A stretch of DNA of 64,000 nucleotides, taken from contig NZ_CP032345.1 of assembly GCF_005222205.1 (NCBI RefSeq), positions 1,119,001-1,183,000 of the forward strand, given 5' to 3'. Positions 9,832 through 21,356 of this stretch are shown here, one piece after another; the first letter of the stretch is position 1, and each line of letters opens with the position of its first letter. Both the position numbers and the translations under genes were made by a program. The stretch is from Azospirillum brasilense (GTDB taxonomy: Bacteria > Pseudomonadota > Alphaproteobacteria > Azospirillales > Azospirillaceae). The notes beneath the pieces were generated by a model. It searched no databases, had not been told where the DNA came from, and saw only the letters and a program-made list of their open reading frames with translations.

Positions 9832-10614
9832 ATGACCGAACCCTGCCCCACCCCCCTGGTGACCCTGGCGGAGCGTCTGGCCGACGCCTCCGGCCCGGTC
9901 ATCCGCCAGTATTTCCGCACGCCGGTGGCGGTGGACGACAAGGCCGACGCCTCCCCCGTCACCATCGCCGACCGCGAGGCGGAGCGGACCATCCGCGCCA
10001 TCATCGAGGCCGAGCGCCCCGACGACGGCATCTATGGCGAGGAGTTCGGGACGAAGAACCTGGACGCCGAGTGGGTGTGGGTGATCGACCCCATCGACGG
10101 CACCAAGTCCTTCATCACCGGCCGCCCGATCTTCGGCACGCTGATCGCCCTGCTGCACCGCGGGCGCCCGGTGCTCGGCGTCATCGACCAGCCCATCGTC
10201 CGGGACCGCTGGCTGGGCGTCGAGGGCCGCCCCACCCTGTTCAACGGCCAGCCGGCCGGCGTGCGCGCCTGCGCCGGGGGGCTGGCCGCGGCGACGCTGG
10301 GCACCACCTCGCCCGACCTGTTCCCCGGAGCGGACCAGGACGCCTTCCGCCGGGTGGCGGGGGCGGCCAAGGTGTCGGTCTATGGCGGCGACTGCTACAG
10401 CTACGGCCTGCTGGCCGCGGGCTATTACGACCTCGTCGTCGAATCGGGGCTGAAGCTCTACGACTTCGCGGCGCTGGTGCCGGTGGTGACCGGGGCCGGC
10501 GGGCTGATGACCGATTGGGACGGCCGGCCGCTCGACGCCACCTCAAGCGGGCGCGTGGTCGCCGCGGGCGATGCCCGCACCCACCGCGAGACGCTGGCCG
10601 CCCTGGCCGGCTGA
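9832..10614 (+). CDS. hisN: histidinol-phosphatase, inositol monophosphatase family
   Basis: 260 residues of the inositol-monophosphatase fold. The metal site is visible as GEEFG (~residue 66) and DPIDGTKSF (~82-90), with a C-terminal acidic metal ligand in YDFAALVPVV. The length and the DPIDGTKSFITG form fit the HisN-type histidinol-phosphatase that performs the penultimate step of histidine synthesis in many alphaproteobacteria. Inositol phosphatase or CysQ activity is the alternative. ATG at 9832; the gene downstream begins 18 bp after the stop and has an AGGAGG site. Confidence 0.87.
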   Translation: MTEPCPTPLVTLAERLADASGPVIRQYFRTPVAVDDKADASPVTIADREAERTIRAIIEAERPDDGIYGEEFGTKNLDAEWVWVIDPIDGTKSFITGRPIFGTLIALLHRGRPVLGVIDQPIVRDRWLGVEGRPTLFNGQPAGVRACAGGLAAATLGTTSPDLFPGADQDAFRRVAGAAKVSVYGGDCYSYGLLAAGYYDLVVESGLKLYDFAALVPVVTGAGGLMTDWDGRPLDATSSGRVVAAGDARTHRETLAALAG

Positions 10615-10632
10615 GACAGGAGGACAACGTCC

Positions 10633-11160
10633 ATGGCAATTATCGCCACGCCCGCCCGCTCCGTCTTCGAGACCTCGCCGGAGAAGCTGCGCCCCTTCCT
10701 GCACTCGCTGGCCGGCCGGGTGTCGGGCGGGGCCAACTGGATGGTCCGCAAGAAGACGGTCTGCGACCTGCTGCTGGGGCTGGACGCCTTCTTCGCCCTG
10801 CCGGCGGAGGAGCGCCGCGCCCTGATGGGCGCCGGGGAGGACGCCTCCAGCCAGGACGGCACCGGGCCGGAGGACTTCCGCAACGTCCTGCCGCTCTATG
10901 TCGGGGCGATCCTGGAGGGTTTGAAGGAAGAGGCCGTTACGGGTCCGGAGCAGGCGGCGATCTACATGCTGTCCATCCACCCGGAGCACCAGATGGCCGC
11001 GGAGGAATGGATGCTCGCCGACCCGCGCAACGGCAAGGCGGTGCGCCGGATGATGCGGTCCGACCGCCGCTACCGCCAGCTCATGGAGCGCATGGCGGAC
11101 CACTGGCGGAAGGCCCGCGCCGGTCAGGGCAGCAGCGAGACGGCCAGCAGCCCCAGGTAG
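10633..11160 (+). CDS. conserved hypothetical protein
   Basis: 175 residues, soluble, mostly alpha-helical by composition, with no signal peptide or membrane span. I do not recognise a family. The middle contains YMLSIHPEHQMAAEEWMLADPRNG, and the C-terminus is basic (RRMMRSDRRYRQLMERMADHWRK). It starts 18 bp after hisN with a strong AGGAGG site, so it is probably in the hisN transcript. Its last 37 bp overlap the 3' end of an opposite-strand small membrane protein gene. Confidence 0.75.
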   Translation: MAIIATPARSVFETSPEKLRPFLHSLAGRVSGGANWMVRKKTVCDLLLGLDAFFALPAEERRALMGAGEDASSQDGTGPEDFRNVLPLYVGAILEGLKEEAVTGPEQAAIYMLSIHPEHQMAAEEWMLADPRNGKAVRRMMRSDRRYRQLMERMADHWRKARAGQGSSETASSPR

Positions 11161-11237
11161 ATGCCGATGAACAGGCCGAGGACGATCCCGTAATCCTCGT
11201 CGGTCATCGGGTTGGAATCGGGGTCGAACTGCCGCAT
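11124..11237 (-). CDS. small single-span membrane protein (37 aa)
   Basis: A 37-residue frame: a hydrophilic acidic N-terminus (MRQFDPDSNPMTDEDYG) followed by one hydrophobic span (IVLGLFIGIYLGLLAVSLL) that runs to the C-terminus. A GGGAG site is 6-7 bases before the ATG. The split between a charged head and a clean 19-residue span, plus the strong ribosome site, makes chance unlikely. It overlaps the end of the convergent 175-residue gene by 37 bp. Role unknown; probably N-in or N-out tail-anchored in the inner membrane. Confidence 0.6.
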   Translation of the reverse strand: MRQFDPDSNPMTDEDYGIVLGLFIGIYLGLLAVSLLP

Positions 11238-11342
11238 GATCTACTCCCTGTGCGTCAACGGATGCCCAGAATAACCGTTGACGCCCACGAAGCTCCCGCG
11301 ACAAGGCCGTGACCTTCGCTGGGCGAAGGCGAACACCCCCAT

Positions 11343-11376
11343 AAAAAACGGACCGCGCCGGAGGGGCACGGTCCGC
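11343..11376 (-). terminator. rho-independent terminator of aqpZ
   Basis: On the minus strand CGGACCGTGCC...GCGGTCCG is followed by TTTTTT (plus-strand A-tract 11343-11348). It lies 56 bp past the aqpZ stop and upstream of the 37-residue membrane protein gene on the same strand. Confidence 0.85.
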
Positions 11377-11431
11377 TGAGTCGGGAGGGACCCGAAGGGA
11401 AAGGGTCAGCAATGACTCAGGTGGCACAGGC

Positions 11432-12172
11432 TCAGGTGGACGGCCGGGCCTCGCCGGTGATGGCGGGCTTCGGCGGCATCTCCTCGGCCAGCGCGCGGTA
11501 TGCCAGCCCGCCGAGCAGCCCGCCGACCAGCGGCGCCACCCAGAAGGCCCAGAGTTGCTGCAGCGCCCAGCCGCCGACGACCAGCGCCGGCCCCGTGCTG
11601 CGCGCCGGGTTCACCGACGTGTTGGTGACCGGGATGCTGATGAGGTGGATCAGCGTCAGCGCCAGACCGATGGCCAGCGGCGCGAAGCCCGCGGGCGCCC
11701 GCCGGTCGGTGGAGCCCAGGATGACGATCAGGAACATGAAGGTCAGCACCACCTCGGCCAGCAGGCCGGAGGTGAGGTTGTACGCGCCCGGCGAATGCTC
11801 CCCGTACCCGTTGGCGGCCAGCCCCTTGGCGGCCAGCGACCAGTCGGCCTTGCCGGTAGCGATGACGTACAGCACCAGCGCCGCCAGGAAGGCGCCGACC
11901 ACCTGCGCGATGACGTAGGGCAGGATGTCCTTGGCCGGAAAGCGCCCGCCCGCCCACAGCCCCACCGTGACCGCCGGGTTCAGGTGGCAGCCGGAGATGT
12001 GGCCGACCGAATAGGCCATGGTCAGCACCGTCAGCCCGAAGGCCAGGGACACGCCGGTCAGCCCGATCCCGACCTCCGGGAAGGCGGCGGACAGCACGGC
12101 GCTGCCGCAGCCGCCGAACACCAGCCAGAAGGTGCCGAGAAACTCCGCGCTCGTGCGCCGGAACATCGACAT
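11432..12172 (-). CDS. aqpZ: aquaporin Z family water channel
   Basis: 246 residues with six hydrophobic spans. Both NPA boxes are present: HLNPAVTVG (residues ~64-72) and SVNPARSTG (~196-204). The start [21 protein letters not shown] matches AqpZ, and the absence of the extra loop typical of GlpF supports a water rather than glycerol channel. No glp genes are adjacent. The ATG at 12172 is chosen because residues added by longer starts are non-conserved. A strong terminator follows, so it is probably monocistronic. Confidence 0.94.
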   Translation of the reverse strand: MSMFRRTSAEFLGTFWLVFGGCGSAVLSAAFPEVGIGLTGVSLAFGLTVLTMAYSVGHISGCHLNPAVTVGLWAGGRFPAKDILPYVIAQVVGAFLAALVLYVIATGKADWSLAAKGLAANGYGEHSPGAYNLTSGLLAEVVLTFMFLIVILGSTDRRAPAGFAPLAIGLALTLIHLISIPVTNTSVNPARSTGPALVVGGWALQQLWAFWVAPLVGGLLGGLAYRALAEEMPPKPAITGEARPST

Positions 12173-12332
12173 GTCACCACCTCGTCGGGCTTGCCGCATT
12201 TCCGCCTTTTTTGCGCCCCCGGACGGGCCGGCGCCAGCGGACGGGCGTAAGATACCGTTGCGTACGCGGACTTGACGCGCCGCAAGGCGCGTACATGCTA
12301 GGGCTGATCCGCCCACTCACTTCAGGCCAACC

Positions 12333-14210
12333 ATGTCAGGACCGACGATGCGCCGAGTTCTCGCTGCCGCCCGGACCACCGCCGTTTTGGCCGCCTTCCT
12401 GGCCCTCCCCGCGCTGATGGCACCGGTCCAGGCGAACGGGGCCCAGGCGCAGACGGTCACCGTCCCCGCCCTGAAGCAGTTCGGCGAGCCGGAGTTCAAG
12501 CCGGGCTTCACCCATTTCCCGCACGCCAACCCCGAGGCCCCCAAGGGCGGTACGATCACCCTGGCCGCGCAGGGCAGCTTCGACAGCCTGAACCCGATCA
12601 TCCTGCGCGGCGTCACCCCGCGCACGCTGGGGCTGATCGCCGACTCGCTGATGGTCGGTTCCGGCTGGGAGATGGACGCCGCCTACGGCGCGCTGGCGGA
12701 GTCGGTGGAGCTGCCCGACGACAAGAGCTGGGCCGTCTTCCACCTGCGCCGGGAGGCGCGCTGGCACGACGGCGTGCCGGTGACCGCCGGCGACGTCGTC
12801 TTCGCCTGGGACTCCATCCAGGCGCACGGCAACCCCTTCCTGAAATCCTTCCTCGACCGCGTTGCCGCGGTGGAGGCGCTGGACGAGCACCGGCTGAAGA
12901 TCACCCTGAAGACCACCGGGGAGATGAAGCCGATCATCGACTTCGCCACCAGCATCGCCCCCCAGCCCGAGCATTGGTGGACCGCCAACGGGCGCGACAT
13001 CTCCAAGACAACGCTGGAGCCGGTGCTGGGCAGCGGCCCCTACCGCATCAAGGCCGTCGATGCGGGCCGCTCCATCACCTACGAGCGGGTGGCCGACTGG
13101 TGGGGCCGCGACCTGCCGACGGCGCGCGGCTTCTACAATTTCGACAGCGTGAAGGTCGATTACTACCGCGACGACGATGTGATGTTCGAGGCCTTCAAGG
13201 CCGGCGCCTACGACTTCCGCACCGAGCACCGGGCGCAGCGCTGGACCACCGGCTACGACTTCCCCGCGGCAAAGGACGGCCGGGTGAATCGCGTGGAGGT
13301 GAAGAGCGACCTGCCGCTGGGCGCCCAGGGCTTCCGCCTGAACACCCGCCGCGCCAAGTTCGCCGACCCGCGGGTGCGCGAGGCGCTGGGCTATCTGTTC
13401 GACTTCGAATGGATTCAGAAGAACATCCTGTACGGCCAGTATCTCCGCACCACATCCAACTTCCCCAACTCCGACTTCGGCGCCAAGGGGCCGCCCACGC
13501 CGGAGGAGCTGGCCCTGCTGGAGCCCTTCCGCGCCCAGTTGCCGGAGCGCGTCTTCACCACCCCCTTCGAACCGCCCAAGACCGACGGCAGCGGCAACAA
13601 CCGCAACAACCTGCGCGAGGCCATGCGCCTGTTCCGCGAGGCCGGCTGGGAGCTGAAGAACGGCCGGATGACCAGCGCCAAGACCGGCGAGGTGCTGAGC
13701 ATCGAATTCCTCGACGGCACCGGCGCGTTGACCCGCGTGATCCAGCCCTATGTGGAGGCGCTGCGCAAGGCGGGCATCGACGCGGTGCTGCGGGTGGTCG
13801 ACACCGCCCAGTTCCAGGCGCGCACCGACGAGTTCGACTTCGACGTGGTGGTGGCGAACTTCAACTTCTTCACCCCGCCGGGAACGGAGCTGCGCAGCTA
13901 TTTCGGCTCCGCCGCCGCCGACGTCCGGGGATCGGCCAACTACGCCGGCATCAAGGAACCGGCGGCCGACGCGATGATCGAGAAGGCGCTGGCGGCGAAA
14001 GATCTGGCGTCGGTCCAGGCGGCGACCCGCGCGCTCGACCGCGTGCTGCTGTGGGGCTTCTACATGGTGCCGCACTGGTACAACCCGGACAACTGGATCG
14101 CCTACCGCACGACGCTCGGCTTCCCGGAGAAGACGCCGAAATACGATCTGGGCTTCCGCAACAGCGGCTTCCCCGAAGCGTGGTGGGTAAAGCCGGGCAA
14201 GGAAGGCTGA
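12333..14210 (+). CDS. peptide ABC transporter substrate-binding protein (YejA-like 1)
   Basis: 625 residues, family 5 extracellular solute-binding protein. A signal peptide (basic MRR, hydrophobic core, probable cut after AQA near residue 40) is followed by the YejA-type opening [19 protein letters not shown] and the LGSGPYRI motif. It is 40-50% similar by eye, over its whole length, to the second binding protein at 15223, so the two are paralogues. ATG at 12333 or 12348; the latter has a better AGGA spacing. It presumably delivers oligopeptides to YejB/YejE in the periplasm. Confidence 0.92.
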   Translation: MSGPTMRRVLAAARTTAVLAAFLALPALMAPVQANGAQAQTVTVPALKQFGEPEFKPGFTHFPHANPEAPKGGTITLAAQGSFDSLNPIILRGVTPRTLGLIADSLMVGSGWEMDAAYGALAESVELPDDKSWAVFHLRREARWHDGVPVTAGDVVFAWDSIQAHGNPFLKSFLDRVAAVEALDEHRLKITLKTTGEMKPIIDFATSIAPQPEHWWTANGRDISKTTLEPVLGSGPYRIKAVDAGRSITYERVADWWGRDLPTARGFYNFDSVKVDYYRDDDVMFEAFKAGAYDFRTEHRAQRWTTGYDFPAAKDGRVNRVEVKSDLPLGAQGFRLNTRRAKFADPRVREALGYLFDFEWIQKNILYGQYLRTTSNFPNSDFGAKGPPTPEELALLEPFRAQLPERVFTTPFEPPKTDGSGNNRNNLREAMRLFREAGWELKNGRMTSAKTGEVLSIEFLDGTGALTRVIQPYVEALRKAGIDAVLRVVDTAQFQARTDEFDFDVVVANFNFFTPPGTELRSYFGSAAADVRGSANYAGIKEPAADAMIEKALAAKDLASVQAATRALDRVLLWGFYMVPHWYNPDNWIAYRTTLGFPEKTPKYDLGFRNSGFPEAWWVKPGKEG

Positions 14211-14223
14211 GGGCCGCCGTCCC

Positions 14224-15180
14224 ATGACCCCGGAGACACCCTCCTCGATAGCCTCTGATTCAGAAGACCTCTTCGACCGGGAGGTCCGCCCCCTGCTGCA
14301 ACGGCTGAAGCGCCGTCGCGCCAGAACGCGCGCCGCTCTCATCCTGCTGGTCTTCGTCGCTCTGACCGGCTGGACTTTGCTTGTCCTGATGAAGCTGCCC
14401 TTCCTGATGAGGGCCAGCTACGCCGGCTGGAAGCTCCATGCCGCCATAGCGCTGGCCATCATCACTGTCCCGTTCGTTGTGTTCCGTCACCACCGCAAGC
14501 GCATCATCATTTCGCTCGTGCTGGCAATCTGCCGCCATGCCGATCTGATCCACGCATCAGGCAGTTGCCTCAAGCAGCACCAGTTGCGCCAGCTTTTCAG
14601 TGATCTGAAGCCGCGTTCCGCCCATGCTAAGGATGGTTTCGCCGGCATCCGCCAAGGCTTGAATTTCTGGTTCAATGAGGTCGACCTCTACGCATTCGCG
14701 GGGTTTCTGACGGGAACCGTCCGGATCTTCCACGGCTGGCTTCTCTGCATTGACCTGCCGCAGCCGGGAGTTCCGCCGCTGTCCTGCACGCTCACCCTTG
14801 GCGCCCGTGGCACCGAGCCGGTGCTGACTCCGATTCACGGCGATTTGGCGGAGGCCAAACACCGGTTCCCACCGGAACTGCGAACTCTGGCCGCGCGGCT
14901 TGCCTCCCTTGCAGGCGCCCGCCAAGCCCGGCTGGCCATCGACGGGCAGCGATTCATTTTGGCTATCGACACCGGGCGCGACTTGTTCGAAGGGATCACG
15001 GAACTTGAGAAACGGATGACCCCGGCCCTGTTCGCCCGTTCCCTGGAGGAGCTGGACACGCTGACGCGGGTCGTGGACGAGCTTTCCGCCGCACTTCAGG
15101 CGCAAATCGCCGCACCCTCCCCCCAGCCCGGTGCAAGCTTAGGCGCCGCCGAGCCCGCATCCGCCTTGAATGTGCCATAG
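14224..15180 (+). CDS. DUF3137-like membrane protein
   Basis: 318 residues. Two hydrophobic spans near residues 36-60 and 68-85 are separated by a short loop and followed by a basic HHRKR stop and a long soluble domain. The order GTVRIFHGWLL, a central proline-rich strand pair, and RLAIDGQRFILAIDTGRDLFE near residue 245 resembles DUF3137 proteins, whose role is unknown. Base composition and codon use look less GC-biased than in the flanking genes, which hints at a different history. It separates two paralogous yejA genes, starting 13 bp after the first, so it is likely cotranscribed. Family call moderate. Confidence 0.6.
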   Translation: MTPETPSSIASDSEDLFDREVRPLLQRLKRRRARTRAALILLVFVALTGWTLLVLMKLPFLMRASYAGWKLHAAIALAIITVPFVVFRHHRKRIIISLVLAICRHADLIHASGSCLKQHQLRQLFSDLKPRSAHAKDGFAGIRQGLNFWFNEVDLYAFAGFLTGTVRIFHGWLLCIDLPQPGVPPLSCTLTLGARGTEPVLTPIHGDLAEAKHRFPPELRTLAARLASLAGARQARLAIDGQRFILAIDTGRDLFEGITELEKRMTPALFARSLEELDTLTRVVDELSAALQAQIAAPSPQPGASLGAAEPASALNVP

Positions 15181-15222
15181 ACGGACCCCTACCTTACCGG
15201 AAACAAAAGGACCGAGAGGGGC

Positions 15223-17109
15223 ATGAGGAAGACCGGTAAAGCGATCCTGGCCGCGGTCATGTGCCTGTATCTGGCGGAACCCTTCGCCGTGGCCCATGCC
15301 CAATCCAACCCGCAGGGGGCCGCCCCGAAAACCGGGGGGCACGCCGTCACGGCCCATGGGACGCCGAAATACGGGCCGGACTTCCAGCATTTCGACTACG
15401 TCAACCCCGACGCCCCCAAGGGCGGCGAGATCAAGCTGGCGACCTACGGCAGCTTCGACAGCCTGAACCCCTTCATCCTGCGCGGCTCGACCGCCGCCGG
15501 GGCCAGCCTGCCCTTCGACACGCTGACGGTGGAGAGCGGGGACGAGGTGCTGACCCGCTATGGGCTGCTCGCCGAGACCATCACGGTCGCCGAGGACCGG
15601 AGCTGGGTCCGCTTCACGCTGCGCCCGCAGGCGCGCTTCCACGACGGCGCCCCGGTGACCGCCGACGACGTTGTGTGGAGCTTCGAGACGCTGCGCGACA
15701 AGGGCCACCCGCTCTACCGCACCTACTACGCCGACGTGGTGAAGGCCGAGAAGACGGGCGAGCGCGCGGTCACCTTCACCTTCCGCGACGGCGGCAACCC
15801 CGAGCTTCCGGTCATCATGGGCCAGTTGCCGGTGCTGCCCAAGCACGTCTTCGAAGGAAACGGCTCCGGGGTGCGCGATTTCGCCAGCACGACGCTGGAC
15901 CCCATCGTCGGCAGCGGCCCCTACCGGATCGTCGAGGTGCAGCCCGGCCGCTCGCTCGTCTTCGAGCGGGTGACGGACTGGTGGGCCAAGGACCTGCCGG
16001 TCAACCGCGGGCGCTACAACTTCGACCGCATCCGCTTCGACTATTACCGCGACCTCGACGTGGTGTTCGAAGCCTTCAAGGCCGGGGCCATCGATTTCCG
16101 GGTGGAGCATTCGTCGAAGAACTGGGTGACCGGCTACGACGTGCCCGCCGTGCGCGACGGCCACATCGTCCGCGAGGAGATCAAGCACCAGGACCCGCAG
16201 GGCATGCAGGCCTTCGTGTTCAACAGCCGCCGCCCGGTCTTCGCCGACCGCAAGGTGCGCGAGGCGCTGAATTACCTGTTCGACTACGAATGGACGCGGG
16301 CCAACCTGTCCTACGGGCTGTTCCAGCGCACCAGGAGCTTCTTCTCCAACTCCGAACTGGCCTCCACCGGCCTGCCCTCGCCGGAGGAGCTGAAACTGCT
16401 GGAGCCCTTCCGCGGCAAGGTGCCGGAGGAGGTCTTCACCAAGCCCTTCGCGCCGCCGCAGACCGACGGGTCCGGCAACATCCGCCCGAACCTGCGCACG
16501 GCGCTGTCCTTGCTCAAGGAGGCCGGGTGGGAACTGAAGGGCAACAAGCTGCTGAACGCGAAGACCGGCGAGCCGATGCGCTTCGAGATCCTGCTGGTGC
16601 AGCCGGACATGGACCGCATCGTCCAGCCCTTCGTCCGCAACCTGGAGCGCGCCGGGATCGAGGCGGCCATCCGCGTGGTGGACACCGCCCAGTACCAGAA
16701 CCGGATCGACCGCTACGACTTCGACATGGTCATCCAGCGCATCCTGCAATCGACCTCGCCCGGCAACGAGCAGCGCGACTACTGGCAGTCCGCCCGCGCC
16801 GACCAGCCGGGCAGCCGCAATCTGGCCGGCATCAAGGACCCGGTGGTGGACGCGCTGATCGACCGCGTGATCCAGGCCCCCGACCGCGAGAGCCTGATCA
16901 CCGCGACCCGCGCGCTCGACCGCGTGCTGCTGTGGGGCTGGTACGTCATCCCGCAATGGCACGACGACGTGCGGCGCGTCGCCTATTGGAACCGTTTCTC
17001 CCATCCGGCGGTTGCGCCCAAATACGGCTTGGCCTTCACCGACACCTGGTGGGTCGATCCCGACAAGAACGCGAAGCTCGCCAACACGGCCCGCCGCGCG
17101 GCGCCCTGA
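15223..17109 (+). CDS. yejA: peptide ABC transporter substrate-binding protein (YejA-like 2)
   Basis: 628 residues. Signal peptide [17 protein letters not shown] with a likely cut after AHA (~residue 26). The mature part starts with [20 protein letters not shown], the YejA hallmark, and carries [18 protein letters not shown] ribosome site precedes the ATG. It lies 29 bp before yejB and is therefore the cognate binding protein of the YejABEF importer, which in related bacteria takes up oligopeptides and microcin C and influences antimicrobial peptide resistance. Confidence 0.93.
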   Translation: MRKTGKAILAAVMCLYLAEPFAVAHAQSNPQGAAPKTGGHAVTAHGTPKYGPDFQHFDYVNPDAPKGGEIKLATYGSFDSLNPFILRGSTAAGASLPFDTLTVESGDEVLTRYGLLAETITVAEDRSWVRFTLRPQARFHDGAPVTADDVVWSFETLRDKGHPLYRTYYADVVKAEKTGERAVTFTFRDGGNPELPVIMGQLPVLPKHVFEGNGSGVRDFASTTLDPIVGSGPYRIVEVQPGRSLVFERVTDWWAKDLPVNRGRYNFDRIRFDYYRDLDVVFEAFKAGAIDFRVEHSSKNWVTGYDVPAVRDGHIVREEIKHQDPQGMQAFVFNSRRPVFADRKVREALNYLFDYEWTRANLSYGLFQRTRSFFSNSELASTGLPSPEELKLLEPFRGKVPEEVFTKPFAPPQTDGSGNIRPNLRTALSLLKEAGWELKGNKLLNAKTGEPMRFEILLVQPDMDRIVQPFVRNLERAGIEAAIRVVDTAQYQNRIDRYDFDMVIQRILQSTSPGNEQRDYWQSARADQPGSRNLAGIKDPVVDALIDRVIQAPDRESLITATRALDRVLLWGWYVIPQWHDDVRRVAYWNRFSHPAVAPKYGLAFTDTWWVDPDKNAKLANTARRAAP

Positions 17110-17138
17110 GACGGCAAACAGAAAGGCGAACCCGCGCG

Positions 17139-18248
17139 ATGCTGGCCTACATCATCCGCCGTCTGCTGCTGATCATCCCGACGCTGTTCGGGATCATGGT
17201 CATCAACTTCCTGATCGTGCAGATCGCCCCCGGCGGTCCCATCGAGCAGATGATCGCCCGCGTCCAGGGCACCGCGGTGGAGGCGACCGCCCGCATCGGC
17301 GGCACCGGCGGCGGCGAGACCGGCGGTCCGGCGGCGCAGCAGGCCCAGGGCGGCGACACCGGCAGCCGCTACCGCGGCGCCCAGGGGCTCGACCCGGAAT
17401 TCATCAAACAGCTTGAGAAGGAATTCGGCTTCGACAAGCCGCTGCACGAGCGCTTCATCCACATGATGTCGAACTACCTGATGTTCGACTTCGGCAAGAG
17501 CTATTTCCGCGACCGCAGCGTCGTCGATCTGGTGATCGAGAAGATGCCGGTGTCGATCTCGCTGGGCATCTGGACGACGCTGATCGTCTATCTGGTGTCG
17601 ATCCCGCTGGGCATCGCCAAGGCGGTGCGCGACGGCCAGCCCTTCGACGTCTGGACCTCCGGCGTGGTCATCGTCGGCTATGCCATCCCCAGCTTCCTGT
17701 TCGCCGTGCTGCTGATCGTCGTCTTCGCCGGCGGGCGCTATTTCGACCTGTTCCCGCTGCGCGGGCTGGTCTCGGACAACTGGGCGAGCCTGCCCTGGTG
17801 GCGGCAGATCCTCGACTACATGTGGCACATGGTGCTGCCGGTGCTGTCCATGGTGATCGGCGGCTTCGCCGGCCTGACCATGCTGACCAAGAACTCCTTC
17901 CTGGAGGAGATCAACAAGCAGTATGTCGTCACCGCCCGCGCCAAGGGTCTGGCGGAGCGGCGGGTGCTCTACGGCCACATCTTCCGCAACGCCATGCTGA
18001 TTGTCATCGCCGGCTTCCCCGGCGCCTTCATCGGCATCCTGTTCACCGGCGCCCTGCTGATCGAGGTGATCTTCTCGCTGGACGGGCTGGGGCTGCTGGG
18101 CTTCGAGGCGGCGATCAACCGCGACTATCCGGTGATGTTCGGCACGCTGTATTTCTTCACGCTGCTGGGGCTCATCATGAACCTCGTCGGTGACGTGACC
18201 TATGTGGCCGTCGATCCCCGCATCGACTTCGAAGCGCGGAGGGTGTGA
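17139..18248 (+). CDS. yejB: oligopeptide ABC transporter permease YejB
   Basis: 369 residues, OppB/DppB-type inner-membrane permease. It starts [20 protein letters not shown], the classic first span, has a large periplasmic loop holding a Gly-rich stretch (residues ~50-85), then five further spans and the EAA loop ([21 protein letters not shown]) that docks the ATPase. The ATG at 17139 has a GAAAGGCG site. The long open frame upstream is a shadow of yejA. It forms the pore with YejE. Confidence 0.95.
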   Translation: MLAYIIRRLLLIIPTLFGIMVINFLIVQIAPGGPIEQMIARVQGTAVEATARIGGTGGGETGGPAAQQAQGGDTGSRYRGAQGLDPEFIKQLEKEFGFDKPLHERFIHMMSNYLMFDFGKSYFRDRSVVDLVIEKMPVSISLGIWTTLIVYLVSIPLGIAKAVRDGQPFDVWTSGVVIVGYAIPSFLFAVLLIVVFAGGRYFDLFPLRGLVSDNWASLPWWRQILDYMWHMVLPVLSMVIGGFAGLTMLTKNSFLEEINKQYVVTARAKGLAERRVLYGHIFRNAMLIVIAGFPGAFIGILFTGALLIEVIFSLDGLGLLGFEAAINRDYPVMFGTLYFFTLLGLIMNLVGDVTYVAVDPRIDFEARRV

Positions 18249-18265
18249 TGGCGAGCCTTTGGTAC

Positions 18266-18385
18266 TCTCCCTCCCCCGTCCCGGGGGAGGGTTGGGGTGG
18301 GGGTACCGCCGAGGATCACGGGGCTGATCCTCGGCGGACCCTCACCCGGCGCCTTCGGCGCCACCCTCTCCCCGGGGGGAGAGGG
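18266..18385. repeat. palindromic repeat, class A copy 1 (inside the yej operon)
   Basis: ~120 bp between yejB and yejE. The outer arms are CTCCCTCCCCCG-type and CCACCCTCTCCCCGG; the core has ACCGCCGAGGATCA and TGATCCTCGGCGG, and a GGCGCCTTCGGCGCC hairpin follows. The core matches the copy inside dnaE2 at 33592. The ribosome site of yejE lies just past its right end. Confidence 0.85.
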
Positions 18386-18410
18386 AAAACGCCCGTCGGA
18401 GGGCGCGACC

Positions 18411-19523
18411 ATGAGCGGCGACCGCTTCCTCGGCCTGCGCGTCACGCCGCTCACCCGGCGGCGGCTGGCGAACTTCCGGGCGAACCGGCGGGGCTTCTGG
18501 TCCTTCTGGATCTTCCTGGTGCTGTTCACCCTGTCGCTGGGCGCGGAGTTCATCGCCAACGACCGCCCGCTGGTCATCAAATACGACAACGCGCTCTACT
18601 GGCCCGTCTTCACCGCCTATCCGGAGACCACCTTCGGCGGCGAGTTCGAGACGGAGACCGACTACCGCGACCCCTACGTGCGCCAGTTGATCGAGGAGAA
18701 GGGCTGGATCGTCTGGCCGCCGATTCCCTACGGCTACCGCACCATCAACTACAACCTGCCGGTCCCCGCCCCGGCCCCGCCGTCCGCCGACAACTGGCTG
18801 GGCACCGACGACCAGGGGCGCGACGTGGTGGCGCGGCTGATCTACGGCTTCCGCATCTCCGTGCTGTTCGGGCTGGTGCTGACCGCCTTCTCCTCGGTCG
18901 TCGGCATCATGGCCGGGGCGGTCCAAGGTTATTTCGGCGGCATCACCGACCTGCTGTTCCAGCGCTTCATCGAAATCTGGCAGGGCCTGCCCACGCTGTT
19001 CCTGCTCATCATCCTGTCCAGCGTGGTGACGCCGAACTTCTGGTGGCTGCTCGGGCTGCTGCTGCTGTTTTCCTGGACCTCGCTGGTCCATGTGGTGCGG
19101 GCGGAGTTCCTGCGGGCGCGCAACTTCGACTATGTGCGCGCCGCCCGCGCGCTGGGCGCCACCGACGCGACGATCATGGTGCGCCACGTGCTGCCCAACG
19201 CCATGGTGGCGACGCTGACCTTCCTGCCCTTCATCCTGAACGGCTCCATCACCACCCTGACGGCGCTGGACTTCCTGGGCTTCGGCCTGCCCCCCGGCTC
19301 CCCCTCGCTGGGCGAGCTGCTGGCCCAGGGCAAAGCCAACCTCCAGGCGCCCTGGCTGGGCCTGACCGCCTTCTTCGTGCTGGCGATCATGCTGAGCCTG
19401 CTGATCTTCATCGGCGAGGCGGTGCGCGACGCCTTCGACCCGCGCAAGACCATCGGCCAGCTCTCCACCGCCACCGGAACCGCCAACGAGGCGGGCGCGG
19501 TGGCGCAGAAGGCCGCGGAATGA
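18411..19523 (+). CDS. yejE: oligopeptide ABC transporter permease YejE
   Basis: 370 residues, OppC/DppC-type permease. It starts with the cytosolic RRRLANFRANRRGFWSFWIF segment, then a large periplasmic insertion with ETDYRDPYV typical of YejE, the NWLGTDDQGRDV signature and the EAA loop (VRAARALGATDATIMVRHVLPN). ATG at 18411 with GGAGG at the right spacing. An in-frame upstream ATG would translate the palindromic repeat and is rejected as the start. Confidence 0.95.
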   Translation: MSGDRFLGLRVTPLTRRRLANFRANRRGFWSFWIFLVLFTLSLGAEFIANDRPLVIKYDNALYWPVFTAYPETTFGGEFETETDYRDPYVRQLIEEKGWIVWPPIPYGYRTINYNLPVPAPAPPSADNWLGTDDQGRDVVARLIYGFRISVLFGLVLTAFSSVVGIMAGAVQGYFGGITDLLFQRFIEIWQGLPTLFLLIILSSVVTPNFWWLLGLLLLFSWTSLVHVVRAEFLRARNFDYVRAARALGATDATIMVRHVLPNAMVATLTFLPFILNGSITTLTALDFLGFGLPPGSPSLGELLAQGKANLQAPWLGLTAFFVLAIMLSLLIFIGEAVRDAFDPRKTIGQLSTATGTANEAGAVAQKAAE

Positions 19524-19563
19524 TGCCCTCAATGACCACCAGCCCAAGAAGGCGGAACCGCCC

Positions 19564-21210
<1,647 letters not shown>

Positions 21211-21228
21211 CGCAATCGTATTCAATGT

Positions 21229-21347
21229 CCCCTCTCCCCTCTGGGGAGAGGGTTAGGGTGAGGGGGTTGCGCTTGTGCCGGACGTACCTGCCACGCCCAT
21301 CCCCCTCACCGGCCCTGCGGGCCACTCTCTCCCCAGAGGGGAGAGGG
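21229..21347. repeat. palindromic repeat, class A copy 2
   Basis: ~119 bp with outer arms CCCTCTCCCCTCTGGGGAGAG and CTCTCCCCAGAGGGGAGAGGG, each itself a palindrome. The core contains GCTTGTGCCGGACG, found in inverted orientation in the copy at 44695. It lies between the convergent yejF and rluE. Confidence 0.85.
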
Positions 21348-21356
21348 CTATGAGGG

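Noticed and set aside
18297-18410. Longer start for yejE
   Set aside because: It would translate the palindromic repeat; ATG at 18411 has its own GGAGG and a conserved N-terminus. (In dnaE2 the same repeat is truly translated, because it is internal.)
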